Assembly: GCF_900069005.2 (NCBI RefSeq)
Contig: NZ_LN831279.1
Coordinates: 1,941,140-2,005,139 of the forward strand
Reading direction: 5' to 3'
Origin: Paenibacillus sp. GM2
Lineage (GTDB): Bacteria > Bacillota > Bacilli > Paenibacillales > Paenibacillaceae
DNA: 64,000 bases
The notes under the pieces are model-generated. The model worked only from the letters and a program-made list of their open reading frames with translations. It made no database searches and was not told the origin of the DNA. The position numbers and the translations under genes are program-made. The stretch's first letter is position 1; every line of letters starts with the position of its first letter. Positions 24,151 to 32,269 of the stretch are shown here, one piece after another.

Positions 24151-25203
24151 TTAACTCTTAATATATAAATGCTGCATCAACTCACGATTCTTTTGCGTAA
24201 ACAGATCATTGTGTGAGGACACCATTCCATGCTCATTCGCATCTGGTGAAATATACTGCTTGGCCTTGTTCGCCGCGTTCGCGGCATCTTGGAAAGCCCC
24301 GGCAATCAGGTGAAGCTTGCCCTCATGATGCAGAATATCACCGGCGGCATAAAGACCCGGCACCGATGTCTCACTCGACGGATTGCCTGCAATCCAGTAA
24401 TCCTTCAGCTCGATTTGCACCTCGCTGTTGGCCAGCAATTCTTTATCGCGTTCATAGCCATGATTAATGATCATTTCATCGATTTCCAATTCAAACGCAG
24501 CGTCCGTCTCATTCGTTCTCAGCGCCACTGTCTCGATCCGCTGATGATCCTCCGACGCAATCAGCTTCTCGATCGATGTATTCAGTAAACATTCCACTGA
24601 GCTTCTCTCAAGACGTGAAACCTCTGCCTCATGTCCTTTTAACGTTTCTTTGCGGTATGTCAAATAAACCCGCTTGGCAATCGGCTCCAGTTCATTTGCC
24701 CAGTCGATGGCTGAATTGCCGCCGCCAGAGATTAGCACTGTCTTGTTCTTAAAGCGCTCCAGTGATTTTACGGTATAATGCAAATTCGTTACCTCGAACC
24801 GTTCCGCTCCCTCAATATCCAGCTTGATCGGCTTCAGAATCCCTCCCCCTATAGCCAAAATGACTGTCTTGGAGTAATGCTTCCGACCGGATGCGGTGTG
24901 CAACACGAAATGATCTTCATCATCCTTGGCGATGGACGTTATCTTCTCTCCTAGAACGACTTCCGGTTGAAAGGTCAAACCTTGAGCTACCATTTGTTCA
25001 ATCAGCTGCGAGCCGGGAAGCGGCGTCAAACCGCCCACATCCCAGATCAGCTTCTCGGGATAGACATGTACTTTTCCGCCCAGGAAGGGCTGAAATTCAA
25101 CAATTTTCGTCTTCATTTCACGTAACCCACTATAAAATGCGGAGAACAGCCCGGCAGGTCCACCGCCTACAATCGTGACATCAAACAGTTCCTTATTATG
25201 CAT
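24151..25203 (-). CDS. Ferredoxin/flavodoxin-NADP+ reductase, YumC type
   Basis: 350 residues, the size of thioredoxin-reductase-like ferredoxin-NADP reductases (YumC, FNR type 2). FAD motif GGGPAGLFSAFYSGLREM (about 12-29), NADPH motif GGGNSAIDWANEL (about 160), and C-terminal AGDILHHEGKLHLIAGAFQDA. The CxxC of thioredoxin reductases is absent, as expected of this group. B. subtilis YumC and related enzymes can reduce ferric siderophore. It lies between a siderophore-binding protein gene and an FMN-dependent monooxygenase gene, so it may reduce the iron or supply reduced flavin; the role is inferred from position. Confidence 0.9.
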   Translation of the reverse strand: MHNKELFDVTIVGGGPAGLFSAFYSGLREMKTKIVEFQPFLGGKVHVYPEKLIWDVGGLTPLPGSQLIEQMVAQGLTFQPEVVLGEKITSIAKDDEDHFVLHTASGRKHYSKTVILAIGGGILKPIKLDIEGAERFEVTNLHYTVKSLERFKNKTVLISGGGNSAIDWANELEPIAKRVYLTYRKETLKGHEAEVSRLERSSVECLLNTSIEKLIASEDHQRIETVALRTNETDAAFELEIDEMIINHGYERDKELLANSEVQIELKDYWIAGNPSSETSVPGLYAAGDILHHEGKLHLIAGAFQDAANAANKAKQYISPDANEHGMVSSHNDLFTQKNRELMQHLYIKS

Positions 25204-25255
25204 CTCTCAATCTCCTCGCTTTAATTGGCTATTTCACCGGATTCCTGGGTAGCAG

Positions 25256-26569
25256 CTAGCATCCACTAATCCCTAGATGCTCCTTCAAAGTTGAACCCGA
25301 ATATTCACTTCTAAATAAGCCCAGCTCCACCAATCTTGGCATCAGCTGCTCGAAAAACAGCTCCATCGATTGTTCCGAGCCGCCTGGGAGAGCGATAAAA
25401 CCATCGATGGCCCCTGCTTCATATCTCTGAATAATGTCATTCAATACGTCCTCCACCGTTCCAACCGATACCCAGTGCGCGGAGCCGAGAACTTCCGGTC
25501 TTGACAGCACCTCTGCCACGGTCGGCTGGTGGTTGATAATATAGCGGCGGAGCAGTTGGGCATGCGTTCGGCTGCGGACCGGCTGATCCGGATCAGGAAG
25601 CAAATCCTCAGTTACTCGATAATCCAGAGCAAAGCCGCTTAAATCCAGGCCCAGCACAGATTTTAACGATGCTAATCTCCGTTCGGTGCTTAAATGCGCA
25701 TTGGCCGCCTCGAACAGCTCTTGGGCCGCCTCGCGCGTATCGGCCAGGAAGAAATAGAGGCCCGGCAATATTCGGATCGTATTCGGGTCCCGACCGAACT
25801 CCTCTGCTCTCCTCCTCAGGTCATGCCGCAACTCAACTCCAGACTCGACGTCCGGCATTGCCGCGAAGATGGCATCCGCAACAGAAGAAGCGAAATTCCG
25901 ACCGATGTCCGATGCTCCTGCCTGGAACAGCGGGATATTTCCCGATGGATGAGCAGGCAAGGTGAGCGGTCCCTGGACCTTATAGAACTCTCCGGAATGA
26001 TCGATCGGGGACACTTGCTTAGGGTCCGTAAATTGGCCTGATTCACGGTCAATCAGCACCGCTTCATGCGGGAAGCTGGCCCAGAGCTTAAGCACTATAT
26101 CAGTAAATTCGCTCGCCCGCGCATATCTCTCTTCCGGGGATGGCATGGCAGCCATGCCAAAGTTCTCAGCTCCTTCGATCGAGGTTACAATATTCCAGCC
26201 CGCACGCCCGTTGCTAAGCCAATGCAGGGATTGCAGCTGTCTGGCAACAACATACGGCGGATTAAAAGTAGTGGAGATCGTGGTAACAAGTCCAATCCGC
26301 TCCGTCTCACGAGCGATCGCCGCGAATATCATCGTCGGATCAGGACTGCCAAAATTAGCGGAATCGCCCAGCATCTGCGGACTTACATATAGATAATCCG
26401 CTCTAAACAGAAAATCGAGCTTGGCCTTTTCCGCCAGCTTGGCTAATTCGATATAATAATCGATCGAACTCATTCTCTCTACGCCGCTATCCGGACGTCG
26501 CCAGCCATGTCCCTTCATCCAGGTTGCTGATAAAGAAAATCCGATACATAATTGCCGATGTGCATTCAC
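25256..26569 (-). CDS. FMN-dependent monooxygenase (NtaA/SnaA/DszA family)
   Basis: 437 residues, matching luciferase-like two-component flavin monooxygenases. Family marks: LDFLFRADYLYVSP (about 52-65), PTMIFAAIARETERIGLVTT, RQLQSLHWLSNGRAGWNIVTS (about 110-130, the signature), and the C-terminal GIDFIALPGG-like GFIALPGGSEQSMELFF. The family oxidises nitrilotriacetate, EDTA, dibenzothiophene sulphone and others using FMNH2 from a separate reductase. Start GTG at 26569 with a weak AAGAAG site. First gene after a Fur box, with a reductase and a siderophore-binding protein next to it, so oxidation of an iron chelator or siderophore backbone is suggested. Substrate unproven. Confidence 0.85.
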   Translation of the reverse strand: MNAHRQLCIGFSLSATWMKGHGWRRPDSGVERMSSIDYYIELAKLAEKAKLDFLFRADYLYVSPQMLGDSANFGSPDPTMIFAAIARETERIGLVTTISTTFNPPYVVARQLQSLHWLSNGRAGWNIVTSIEGAENFGMAAMPSPEERYARASEFTDIVLKLWASFPHEAVLIDRESGQFTDPKQVSPIDHSGEFYKVQGPLTLPAHPSGNIPLFQAGASDIGRNFASSVADAIFAAMPDVESGVELRHDLRRRAEEFGRDPNTIRILPGLYFFLADTREAAQELFEAANAHLSTERRLASLKSVLGLDLSGFALDYRVTEDLLPDPDQPVRSRTHAQLLRRYIINHQPTVAEVLSRPEVLGSAHWVSVGTVEDVLNDIIQRYEAGAIDGFIALPGGSEQSMELFFEQLMPRLVELGLFRSEYSGSTLKEHLGISGC

Positions 26570-26681
26570 TTTGCTTCTTCCACCCTTTCCCCACTCTGAA
26601 AATCGTCATTCGTTCAGAAATGGCACTAATCTCGAAATGCTTTCAAGAGAACAGAATAATCATTAACCCTTTCGTTATCAA

Positions 26682-26696
26682 TGATTATCATTCTCA
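26682..26696. promoter_or_regulatory. Fur box (13 of 15)
   Basis: TGATTATCATTCTCA matches TGATAATNATTATCA except at two positions, and flanking bases (ATCAATGATTATCATT) create a partly overlapping second dyad. It lies 113-127 bp before the monooxygenase GTG and 88 bp after the AraC gene stop, so the three-gene iron locus is expected to be Fur controlled. Confidence 0.78.
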
Positions 26697-26783
26697 ATTG
26701 ATAGTGTAGCAAGGACTCTAGCAAATGCAAATACACAAATAGTAAATGCAGCATGCACAATTATTAAAATCGCTATCCCTGAT

Positions 26784-27683
26784 CTATGAATCTTTTTGCT
26801 CGCATCCAGGTGAAACTTGAATGCAAGCTTGCCGCGCGTATACGGATGGGGACACTCCGAATCTTTTCTTAAACGCCCGGCTGAAATAAAGCGGATTAGC
26901 ATAACCGACACTAACTGCAATATCACGAATCGGGAAATTGCCGACCCGCAGCAGCTCGCTTGCTCTCTCCATCCGATATTGGATAACAAAATCAATGGGA
27001 CGGACACCTGTATGCTTATGAAAAAAATAAGAAAATTGCTTAGGGCTCATTGCATGTATTTCCGCCAGTTCTTCAAGTGTTAAGGGGTTCATATAATTTC
27101 TCTTAATATAGGCAACGGCTTCTTCTATGGCTGCAATGTCGGTCGAACCGCTGAGCTCCCGATTTTTATGCCCAACCAGCACTTGATGCATAATGCTTAG
27201 AAACAGCTCCTTCGCCCGAAGCTTTCCCAGCCCTCCAGGGGTATGGATATTCTGCTGAAGCATCAGCAATAATTCTATCACTCGCGGAATCACTCCGGAT
27301 TCCAGTCTGAAATGAGCATTGCACTCATGATGGCTGTTCTCTGAATAGTACTTATCCAGATTATAGTAAACGGAATAGTACTCAAGCTCAGCTTCACTTG
27401 TAACCTGCGCTTCCATCTGCATGCCTGGGGCTGCGTGAAATACAGAGCCCGGCTGCAATTCATAGACGGTTCCGTTGACGTTTATTTGGTTGGATCCACG
27501 GGTTATAAAGAGAAATCCATACTTTAAAGTTCTGAACTCCCGCAACAGGCTCTTCGGCTGGATCACCAGACGATATACACTTTGTATCTCATAGGAATCA
27601 TTAGCGAACACTTCCGCCAACCGCTCCACATTTATCATAGCTTCACACCTGCTCCTCATATCATTCTTGCCACTTGGACCCAT
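26784..27683 (-). CDS. AraC-family regulator with cupin-like sensor domain
   Basis: 299 residues. N-terminal jelly-roll region (about 35-150) with KYGFLFITRGSNQINVNGTV and HAAPGMQMEAQVTSEAELEYYSVYY. C-terminal two helix-turn-helix motifs: MNPLTLEELAEIHAMSPKQF and FPIRDIAVSVGYANPLYFSRAF, closed by FKKRFGVSPSVYARQ. It points into a Fur-box monooxygenase/reductase/siderophore-binding locus. An activator of iron-uptake genes that binds its siderophore is the usual arrangement in Bacillota; ligand unknown. ATG near 27683 has weak Shine-Dalgarno support, so the exact start is uncertain. Confidence 0.82.
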   Translation of the reverse strand: MGPSGKNDMRSRCEAMINVERLAEVFANDSYEIQSVYRLVIQPKSLLREFRTLKYGFLFITRGSNQINVNGTVYELQPGSVFHAAPGMQMEAQVTSEAELEYYSVYYNLDKYYSENSHHECNAHFRLESGVIPRVIELLLMLQQNIHTPGGLGKLRAKELFLSIMHQVLVGHKNRELSGSTDIAAIEEAVAYIKRNYMNPLTLEELAEIHAMSPKQFSYFFHKHTGVRPIDFVIQYRMERASELLRVGNFPIRDIAVSVGYANPLYFSRAFKKRFGVSPSVYARQACIQVSPGCEQKDS

Positions 27684-27795
27684 TCAACGCTCCAAGTTAT
27701 TGGCCTACACTTTAGTCTATTATATTTTGAATATAAAATCGTCGATTCTCAAGTCGGACTTTCTTTCTGATCTTCTATCCCCGGTTTTAAATACA

Positions 27796-27834
27796 AAAAC
27801 AGCGGGCCGGAGCTTCAGCTCCGCCCGCTGTTTA
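27796..27834 (-). terminator. Rho-independent terminator of the GH5 gene
   Basis: AACAGCGGGC...GCCCGCTGTT arms with an inner GGAGCTTCAGCTCC hairpin give a very stable stem, followed on the minus strand by TTTTTG. It is 10 bp past the GH5 stop codon. Confidence 0.9.
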
Positions 27835-27842
27835 TTCTCGCT

Positions 27843-30251
27843 TTAATTCACTCCCGTAACCCAGAACGCCTCCCAAGCTCCCCCAATCGTATCACTGGAA
27901 GCAAACAGCTTGCCTCCGTTCTGTTGATCCGCCTTAATATATTTGCCGTTGGCAACCGCATAGATTGCATATTCATAATCCTTGATCTTCTCAAGGTAGA
28001 ATTTCTCCCAGGTGCCAATGCTTGAACTGCGGGCCAGAAGCTGATTTTTCTCATCCACCACCGCGCAGACATATTTATTGTTGGCCATCGATTGGAAGGA
28101 GACCGTTCCATCCCCATTATTCACTAACTTGAAGGTTTCCCAGGCTCCACCATTGGAATTCCGATCGGCTACGAGCGGGTCCTTGCCTCCATTCTCCGCA
28201 CTGACGACCTTCTTGTTTACGATCGCGGTCAACGTATAACCCCCCTCGTCAAAATTCCCGAGGGTTACTTGCTCGACCTTAATCGAAGAGGTCTTGTCAT
28301 TGAAATCGCCAAGAGACGGCGCATCCGCCAGCAGGACCTTGGCTCCGCCTTTATAAAGATCATCCGCATACAAGGTAACCTTATAGCCTTGCGGAACCTT
28401 CAGCGATGAGATTGTATCGTTGCCGATGCCTTTAGAGACCAGATCGTTATAGGTGTATTCGCCCTTGCTCAATTTAATGGACTTGCCTTGATAGCTCGCA
28501 TGTTCATAAAATTCTGCGGACTTATCGGTTAGAGAGCTGTCAAAGTCCAGTCCGGAAGAGTCGCCCATTTTTGTGATCTTGAAGGCTTCCCAAGCCCCTG
28601 CCACCTTATCCTGAGTCGCTTCCAGCCTGCCGCCCGAATTCAGATTCGCCTGGACGAATTTTCCATTGGCCAGCGCCTTGATTCCGTAATCGCCGTTCCC
28701 GGTACTAACTAGCTCAAACTTCTCCCAGGTGCCGATGGAGGCGCTGCGAGCCAATAGCTGATTACTCTCATCGATTACCGCACAGACATACTTTTGATTA
28801 GCCATCGATTTGAAGGAGACGGTCCCGTCACTGTTATTTTCCAGCCGCAGGGTCTCCCAAGCCCCTCCTACAGAGGCACGATTGGCTGCTAATGGCTCAG
28901 CCCCTCCATTCTCCGCGGAGACAACCCCGCCGTTGGCAACCGAGGTCAGATAATATTCCCCATCCGCGAATAACGATGAACCGCCACTGCCGGGATCTGT
29001 TGATCCTTGCAAATAAGGCTTGATCACATTGTAGATTTTGCTATTCACCGCACTGTAATTTGCGCCAACCTTGGACCATTTCTGACGGATCGTCTCTTGC
29101 GAATCACGGTAAATATCTACCGCTTCCGCATTGAGATTGTAAATGCCCCAAGAGTTGTTGCTGCCTGTGACTTTATAAGTCCAGGTGGTCCAATGCCAGC
29201 CCTCGCGATTAAATGTAGACAACGTATTCTTCCAGGCGTCCTCCACATCAAAGGATGTAAATTCCCCTACGAATGTCGGCACTCCATAATTATGGCTGCG
29301 GATATCCGCCACTTTGCTCGAAATATAAGCCGCTTGGCCGGGAGCACTGGTCACTGAATCCCACGGGTAATAATGATATTCGTAGACGACGTTAGTCCAG
29401 CCATATTCCTGCGGATACGGCAGGTTCGCAGCATCCCAGCAAGATTCCATCATGATGATATGATCACCATCTACTGCCCGAATCCGATTATAAATTTCGT
29501 TGTAGAAATCCCATTGCGTACGGCCTGTCGCCGCGGCTTTAATTCCCGGCTCATTCAGAATGTCATAAGCGGCTATAGCCGGATTCCCCTTAAAGTGTTC
29601 CGCTATTTTTTCCCATAGCCATAAGGTCTTCTGGCGGTTATTCGGATTTCCGTACAATTGATTGCCATCATTGATCTCTCCGGAATGGTCCATACCGTTC
29701 TGAGAACCAAATGCCCCATGCATGTCCAGAATGACATAAATCCCCCGCTGGCGGCTGTTCTCCACAAACCAATCCAGACGCGCCCATGCATCCGCTTTCA
29801 AATTTCCGGAATCGTCTACCAAATTCATGTACGTAAAAGGTAGACGGACAACAGTCATTCCCATCGCAGAAATATTATCAAAATCCTGTGTGGTCCAGTA
29901 ATGGTCCTCATAGACAGAAATAAGCTCATCCCGTGCGGCGGCGCCGAAGCGGTCCTTGAATGTATTCATCATCGTCTTCTGATCCGGAGCGTTCGTTGGA
30001 TTCATCCACGACTCCTGAACCAGCCAGCCTCCAGCATTTGTACCCCGCAGGTATACATTGCTTCCCGTTCCCTTGGATTTACGGATGGATGTACCGTTCG
30101 TCTTCAAAAAATCGCCATCCGACAAACTGCTCGCCGCATTTACCACATCTGTATGCCCCAGACTCCAATCTGCCACAAGGGCCCCCAGCAGCAAAATCGT
30201 TGATAGAAAAATTCGAAATCCCTTTTTATGAAATCGATTTCCTTTTACCAT
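27843..30251 (-). CDS. Secreted multidomain GH5 glycosidase
   Basis: 802 residues. Signal peptide about 1-40 (NAAS cleavage). GH5 catalytic barrel about 45-415, with acid/base Glu234 in DILNEPG and nucleophile Glu330 in FVGEFTS; VVRLPFTYMNL and VILDMHGAFGSQ are the usual GH5 strands. Linker 418-428 (STDPGSGGSS). Then a fascin/RICIN-like beta-trefoil repeat (about 430-562), a beta/gamma-crystallin-like domain (about 578-660, FYEHASYQGKSIKLSKGEY and LYADDLYKGGAK), and a second copy of the trefoil (about 670-802). The two trefoils share GGAWET, KYVCAV, NQLLARS and SIGTWEKF. Substrate is not fixed; beta-glucan is likely. Terminator downstream, perfect palindrome upstream. Confidence 0.88.
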   Translation of the reverse strand: MVKGNRFHKKGFRIFLSTILLLGALVADWSLGHTDVVNAASSLSDGDFLKTNGTSIRKSKGTGSNVYLRGTNAGGWLVQESWMNPTNAPDQKTMMNTFKDRFGAAARDELISVYEDHYWTTQDFDNISAMGMTVVRLPFTYMNLVDDSGNLKADAWARLDWFVENSRQRGIYVILDMHGAFGSQNGMDHSGEINDGNQLYGNPNNRQKTLWLWEKIAEHFKGNPAIAAYDILNEPGIKAAATGRTQWDFYNEIYNRIRAVDGDHIIMMESCWDAANLPYPQEYGWTNVVYEYHYYPWDSVTSAPGQAAYISSKVADIRSHNYGVPTFVGEFTSFDVEDAWKNTLSTFNREGWHWTTWTYKVTGSNNSWGIYNLNAEAVDIYRDSQETIRQKWSKVGANYSAVNSKIYNVIKPYLQGSTDPGSGGSSLFADGEYYLTSVANGGVVSAENGGAEPLAANRASVGGAWETLRLENNSDGTVSFKSMANQKYVCAVIDESNQLLARSASIGTWEKFELVSTGNGDYGIKALANGKFVQANLNSGGRLEATQDKVAGAWEAFKITKMGDSSGLDFDSSLTDKSAEFYEHASYQGKSIKLSKGEYTYNDLVSKGIGNDTISSLKVPQGYKVTLYADDLYKGGAKVLLADAPSLGDFNDKTSSIKVEQVTLGNFDEGGYTLTAIVNKKVVSAENGGKDPLVADRNSNGGAWETFKLVNNGDGTVSFQSMANNKYVCAVVDEKNQLLARSSSIGTWEKFYLEKIKDYEYAIYAVANGKYIKADQQNGGKLFASSDTIGGAWEAFWVTGVN

Positions 30252-30323
30252 ACAGTACCTCCGATTTTAAATAGTTATAAGCTTTGGTAAAGTCGCTTAG
30301 TTAGATTCACCTCCCACCGACCG

Positions 30324-30343
30324 GAATAAAAACGTTTTTATTC
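30324..30343. promoter_or_regulatory. 20-bp perfect palindrome before the GH5 gene
   Basis: GAATAAAAAC-GTTTTTATTC is a perfect palindrome 73-92 bp before the GH5 start codon. The central AACGTT step is common in LacI/GalR-type operators. No T run completes a terminator. A carbon-source repressor site is likely but unproven. Confidence 0.5.
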
Positions 30344-30364
30344 TCGGCCTAAGAGAAATATAAC

Positions 30365-30400
30365 AGACCCCGATTGTCGAAGTCTGTCATATTTTGAAGT
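30365..30400 (-). terminator. Weak terminator candidate after the FAD oxidase gene
   Basis: ACAGAC...GTCTGT arms (30365-30390 on the plus strand) near a repeated GAAGTCTGTC motif; minus-strand sequence then has TTATATTTC. The U tract is poor, so this could instead be a paired regulatory repeat (GAAGTCTGTCATATTTT and GAAGTCTGTCGATTTTT) before the GH5 gene. Confidence 0.35.
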
Positions 30401-30425
30401 CTGTCGATTTTTTATTATCCCATAG

Positions 30426-31556
30426 TTATTGCTCTTCTATGGCTGCTCTTAAATCATAGTCATCAAGCTGAATATCCAACTCCATTCCCAAGGCCAGCTT
30501 GGCAAGCTGACCTCCGATATATGGACCCATGGTAAGTCCGGAGGCTCCGAGACCATTAGCCGTAATAAGTCCTTCCCAACCAGGGATTTGTCCGATCACC
30601 GGCAAAAATCCAGGGGTAAACGGCCGAAAGCCGACTCTAACCTCCTGGAAGGTACTGTCCGCCAAGCCTGGCGCTAATGTTAGCCCTTTGTTCAATATTT
30701 CCTGCATTCCACCTGGAGTTATTCTTGTATCATAGCCCTGAACCTCGTTCTCATGAGTCGCTCCAATCACGATCTTTTGGTGCTCGAACGCAAGTAAATA
30801 TTGATCGGATGGCGGCATAATCACAGGCCAATTCCCTGTATCCTGGCTATGCTCAGCCCGTAAATGCATAATTTGTGCTTTCTGGAAGTGAACGTTAAAG
30901 TGAATGCCGAGAGGCTGAAGCAGCTCCCTGGCCCAGGCTCCCGCACAGACAACCGTCATGTCCGCAGTGTAAATGTCTGTACCCACCCGAACTCCTATAA
31001 TCTGATTTCCCTGGAACTCCAGCACAGCATTTCCCTTAATCCGCTTCGCCCCATGTCTCTCTGCTGAACGCAGCAAGGCATCCCGTAGAGCACGTCCATC
31101 TATACGGGCTGCTCCGCTAATATGAACGGAATGATATCCTTCTTCCAATAATGGGAACCTGCGGTGGGTTTCTGTCTCATCGAATCGCGTGATCTCGCCA
31201 ATCTCCGGCGCATCCGCTTTGCGCTGCCGGGCCCGTTCCTCCATCCTGATTACTTTCTCCAGATCATGGTGAATGCTAAGTGCGCCAACTCTAGCGTAAC
31301 CTGTCTCTGTCTCCCCCTCGTTCACCAGCTCTTCGATGAATTTCGGATAGAAGCCCGCACCTGCTTTGGCCAGGCGATACCAGGCCTGATTGCGCCGCTG
31401 CGATAGCCAAGGGCAAATGATGCCGGCCGCTGCATCCGTGGCCTGTCCTTGTTCTTCACGATCTATAATAAGTACATCATCTGCTCCCATTTTAGATAAT
31501 TGATAAGCCGTTGATGCCCCCAAAATCCCTGCTCCGATAACAATATACTTCTTCAT
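30426..31556 (-). CDS. FAD-dependent oxidoreductase, DAO (glycine/D-amino acid oxidase-like) family
   Basis: 376 residues. N-terminal FAD fold IVIGAGILGASTAYQLSKMG (about 4-24) with a second glycine-rich zone near ADMTVVCAGAW (about 200-215), and the C-terminal NGLGASGLTMGPYIGGQLAKL typical of DAO enzymes. These oxidise amino acids or amines with O2 or a quinone; the substrate is not evident. ATG 31556 follows the small L7/L12-like gene by 14 bp, so both may be one transcript. Confidence 0.85.
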   Translation of the reverse strand: MKKYIVIGAGILGASTAYQLSKMGADDVLIIDREEQGQATDAAAGIICPWLSQRRNQAWYRLAKAGAGFYPKFIEELVNEGETETGYARVGALSIHHDLEKVIRMEERARQRKADAPEIGEITRFDETETHRRFPLLEEGYHSVHISGAARIDGRALRDALLRSAERHGAKRIKGNAVLEFQGNQIIGVRVGTDIYTADMTVVCAGAWARELLQPLGIHFNVHFQKAQIMHLRAEHSQDTGNWPVIMPPSDQYLLAFEHQKIVIGATHENEVQGYDTRITPGGMQEILNKGLTLAPGLADSTFQEVRVGFRPFTPGFLPVIGQIPGWEGLITANGLGASGLTMGPYIGGQLAKLALGMELDIQLDDYDLRAAIEEQ

Positions 31557-31570
31557 GATGAGATCCCCTT

Positions 31571-31867
31571 CTATTTCAACACCTTCAGTGTCAGATCATC
31601 TACATATTGCTTGGCTTCCAGTAGCGACATTCCATACAAAGCTCTTGATTTCTTTATAGCTTCGATTTTCTTGCCCTCATGTATTAATCGAATAACTTCA
31701 TCTTGCCCAGAGTACGAGATTGATCCCTCCGCTTGAGCTGTGGGAACTGCTTGGGTTCCCGGGAACGGCATCGCTTTGATCCGCGCCTCTAAGGCAGATA
31801 CTTTGTTATACACACTTAGACATGCGATCAAGGCAATAAGGGAGATGAAGAGTGCTAAATATTCCAT
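31571..31867 (-). CDS. Membrane-anchored protein with ribosomal L7/L12 C-terminal-like domain
   Basis: 98 residues. N-terminal hydrophobic helix (about 3-22) then a short coiled segment NKVSALEARIKAM, a linker, and a C-terminal motif DEVIRLIHEGKKIEAIKKSRALYGMSLLEAKQYVDDL (about 56-92) like the L7/L12 C-terminal domain, where it binds GTPases. Such small membrane forms are common in Bacillota but unassigned. ATG with AGGAGGAT upstream. It precedes the DAO-family oxidase by 14 bp. Confidence 0.82.
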   Translation of the reverse strand: MEYLALFISLIALIACLSVYNKVSALEARIKAMPFPGTQAVPTAQAEGSISYSGQDEVIRLIHEGKKIEAIKKSRALYGMSLLEAKQYVDDLTLKVLK

Positions 31868-32269
31868 GAGCCATATCCTCCTTGTCTGTTACGTAAATCC
31901 ATTATAGCTTATTTAGTCCTCTTCCTTCATTCCAGACGAATATCAGCAAACCCAATTGTTTGGATAGGCAGCCTTGTTGTGAGGGGACATTCGCGTATGA
32001 TAATAAGCTTATAACGAATTAGTAGTCAAAAACGAGGTGCAAATATCCATGGACATATCCAGGTCTATTGTTGAAGGTCCTTTATTATTTTCAGGATTCT
32101 CAATCAGGCTGCAACATCCTGCTCCTCTTAGTCCCTTCGCATAACCGCGGCCTGGCTGTAAACATGGAAATTTCCAGCCTGCAATACGGTTACATACGTA
32201 AAACACCCTTGATCATCTATCGGAACCGTTCCGGTTAACCAATGATTACAAGGGTGTCTTCCACTTCTA
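31868..32269. other. 402-bp intergenic region
   Basis: It carries the terminator of the LplA gene at its left end and the promoter region of the L7/L12-like gene at its right end. An open frame at 32009-32206 on the minus strand has no ribosome binding site or known motif. I see nothing further in the rest. Confidence 0.55.
32198..32258 (-). terminator. Probable terminator of the LplA gene
   Basis: ACACCCTTG...CAAGGGTGT arms around an inner AACCGGAACGGTT hairpin, followed on the minus strand by TTTTAC. It is 12 bp past the LplA stop codon. The loop is long and the U tract short. Confidence 0.6.

Noticed and set aside
32009-32206. 65-codon minus-strand frame between LplA and L7/L12-like genes
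   Set aside because: No start signal and no recognised motif.
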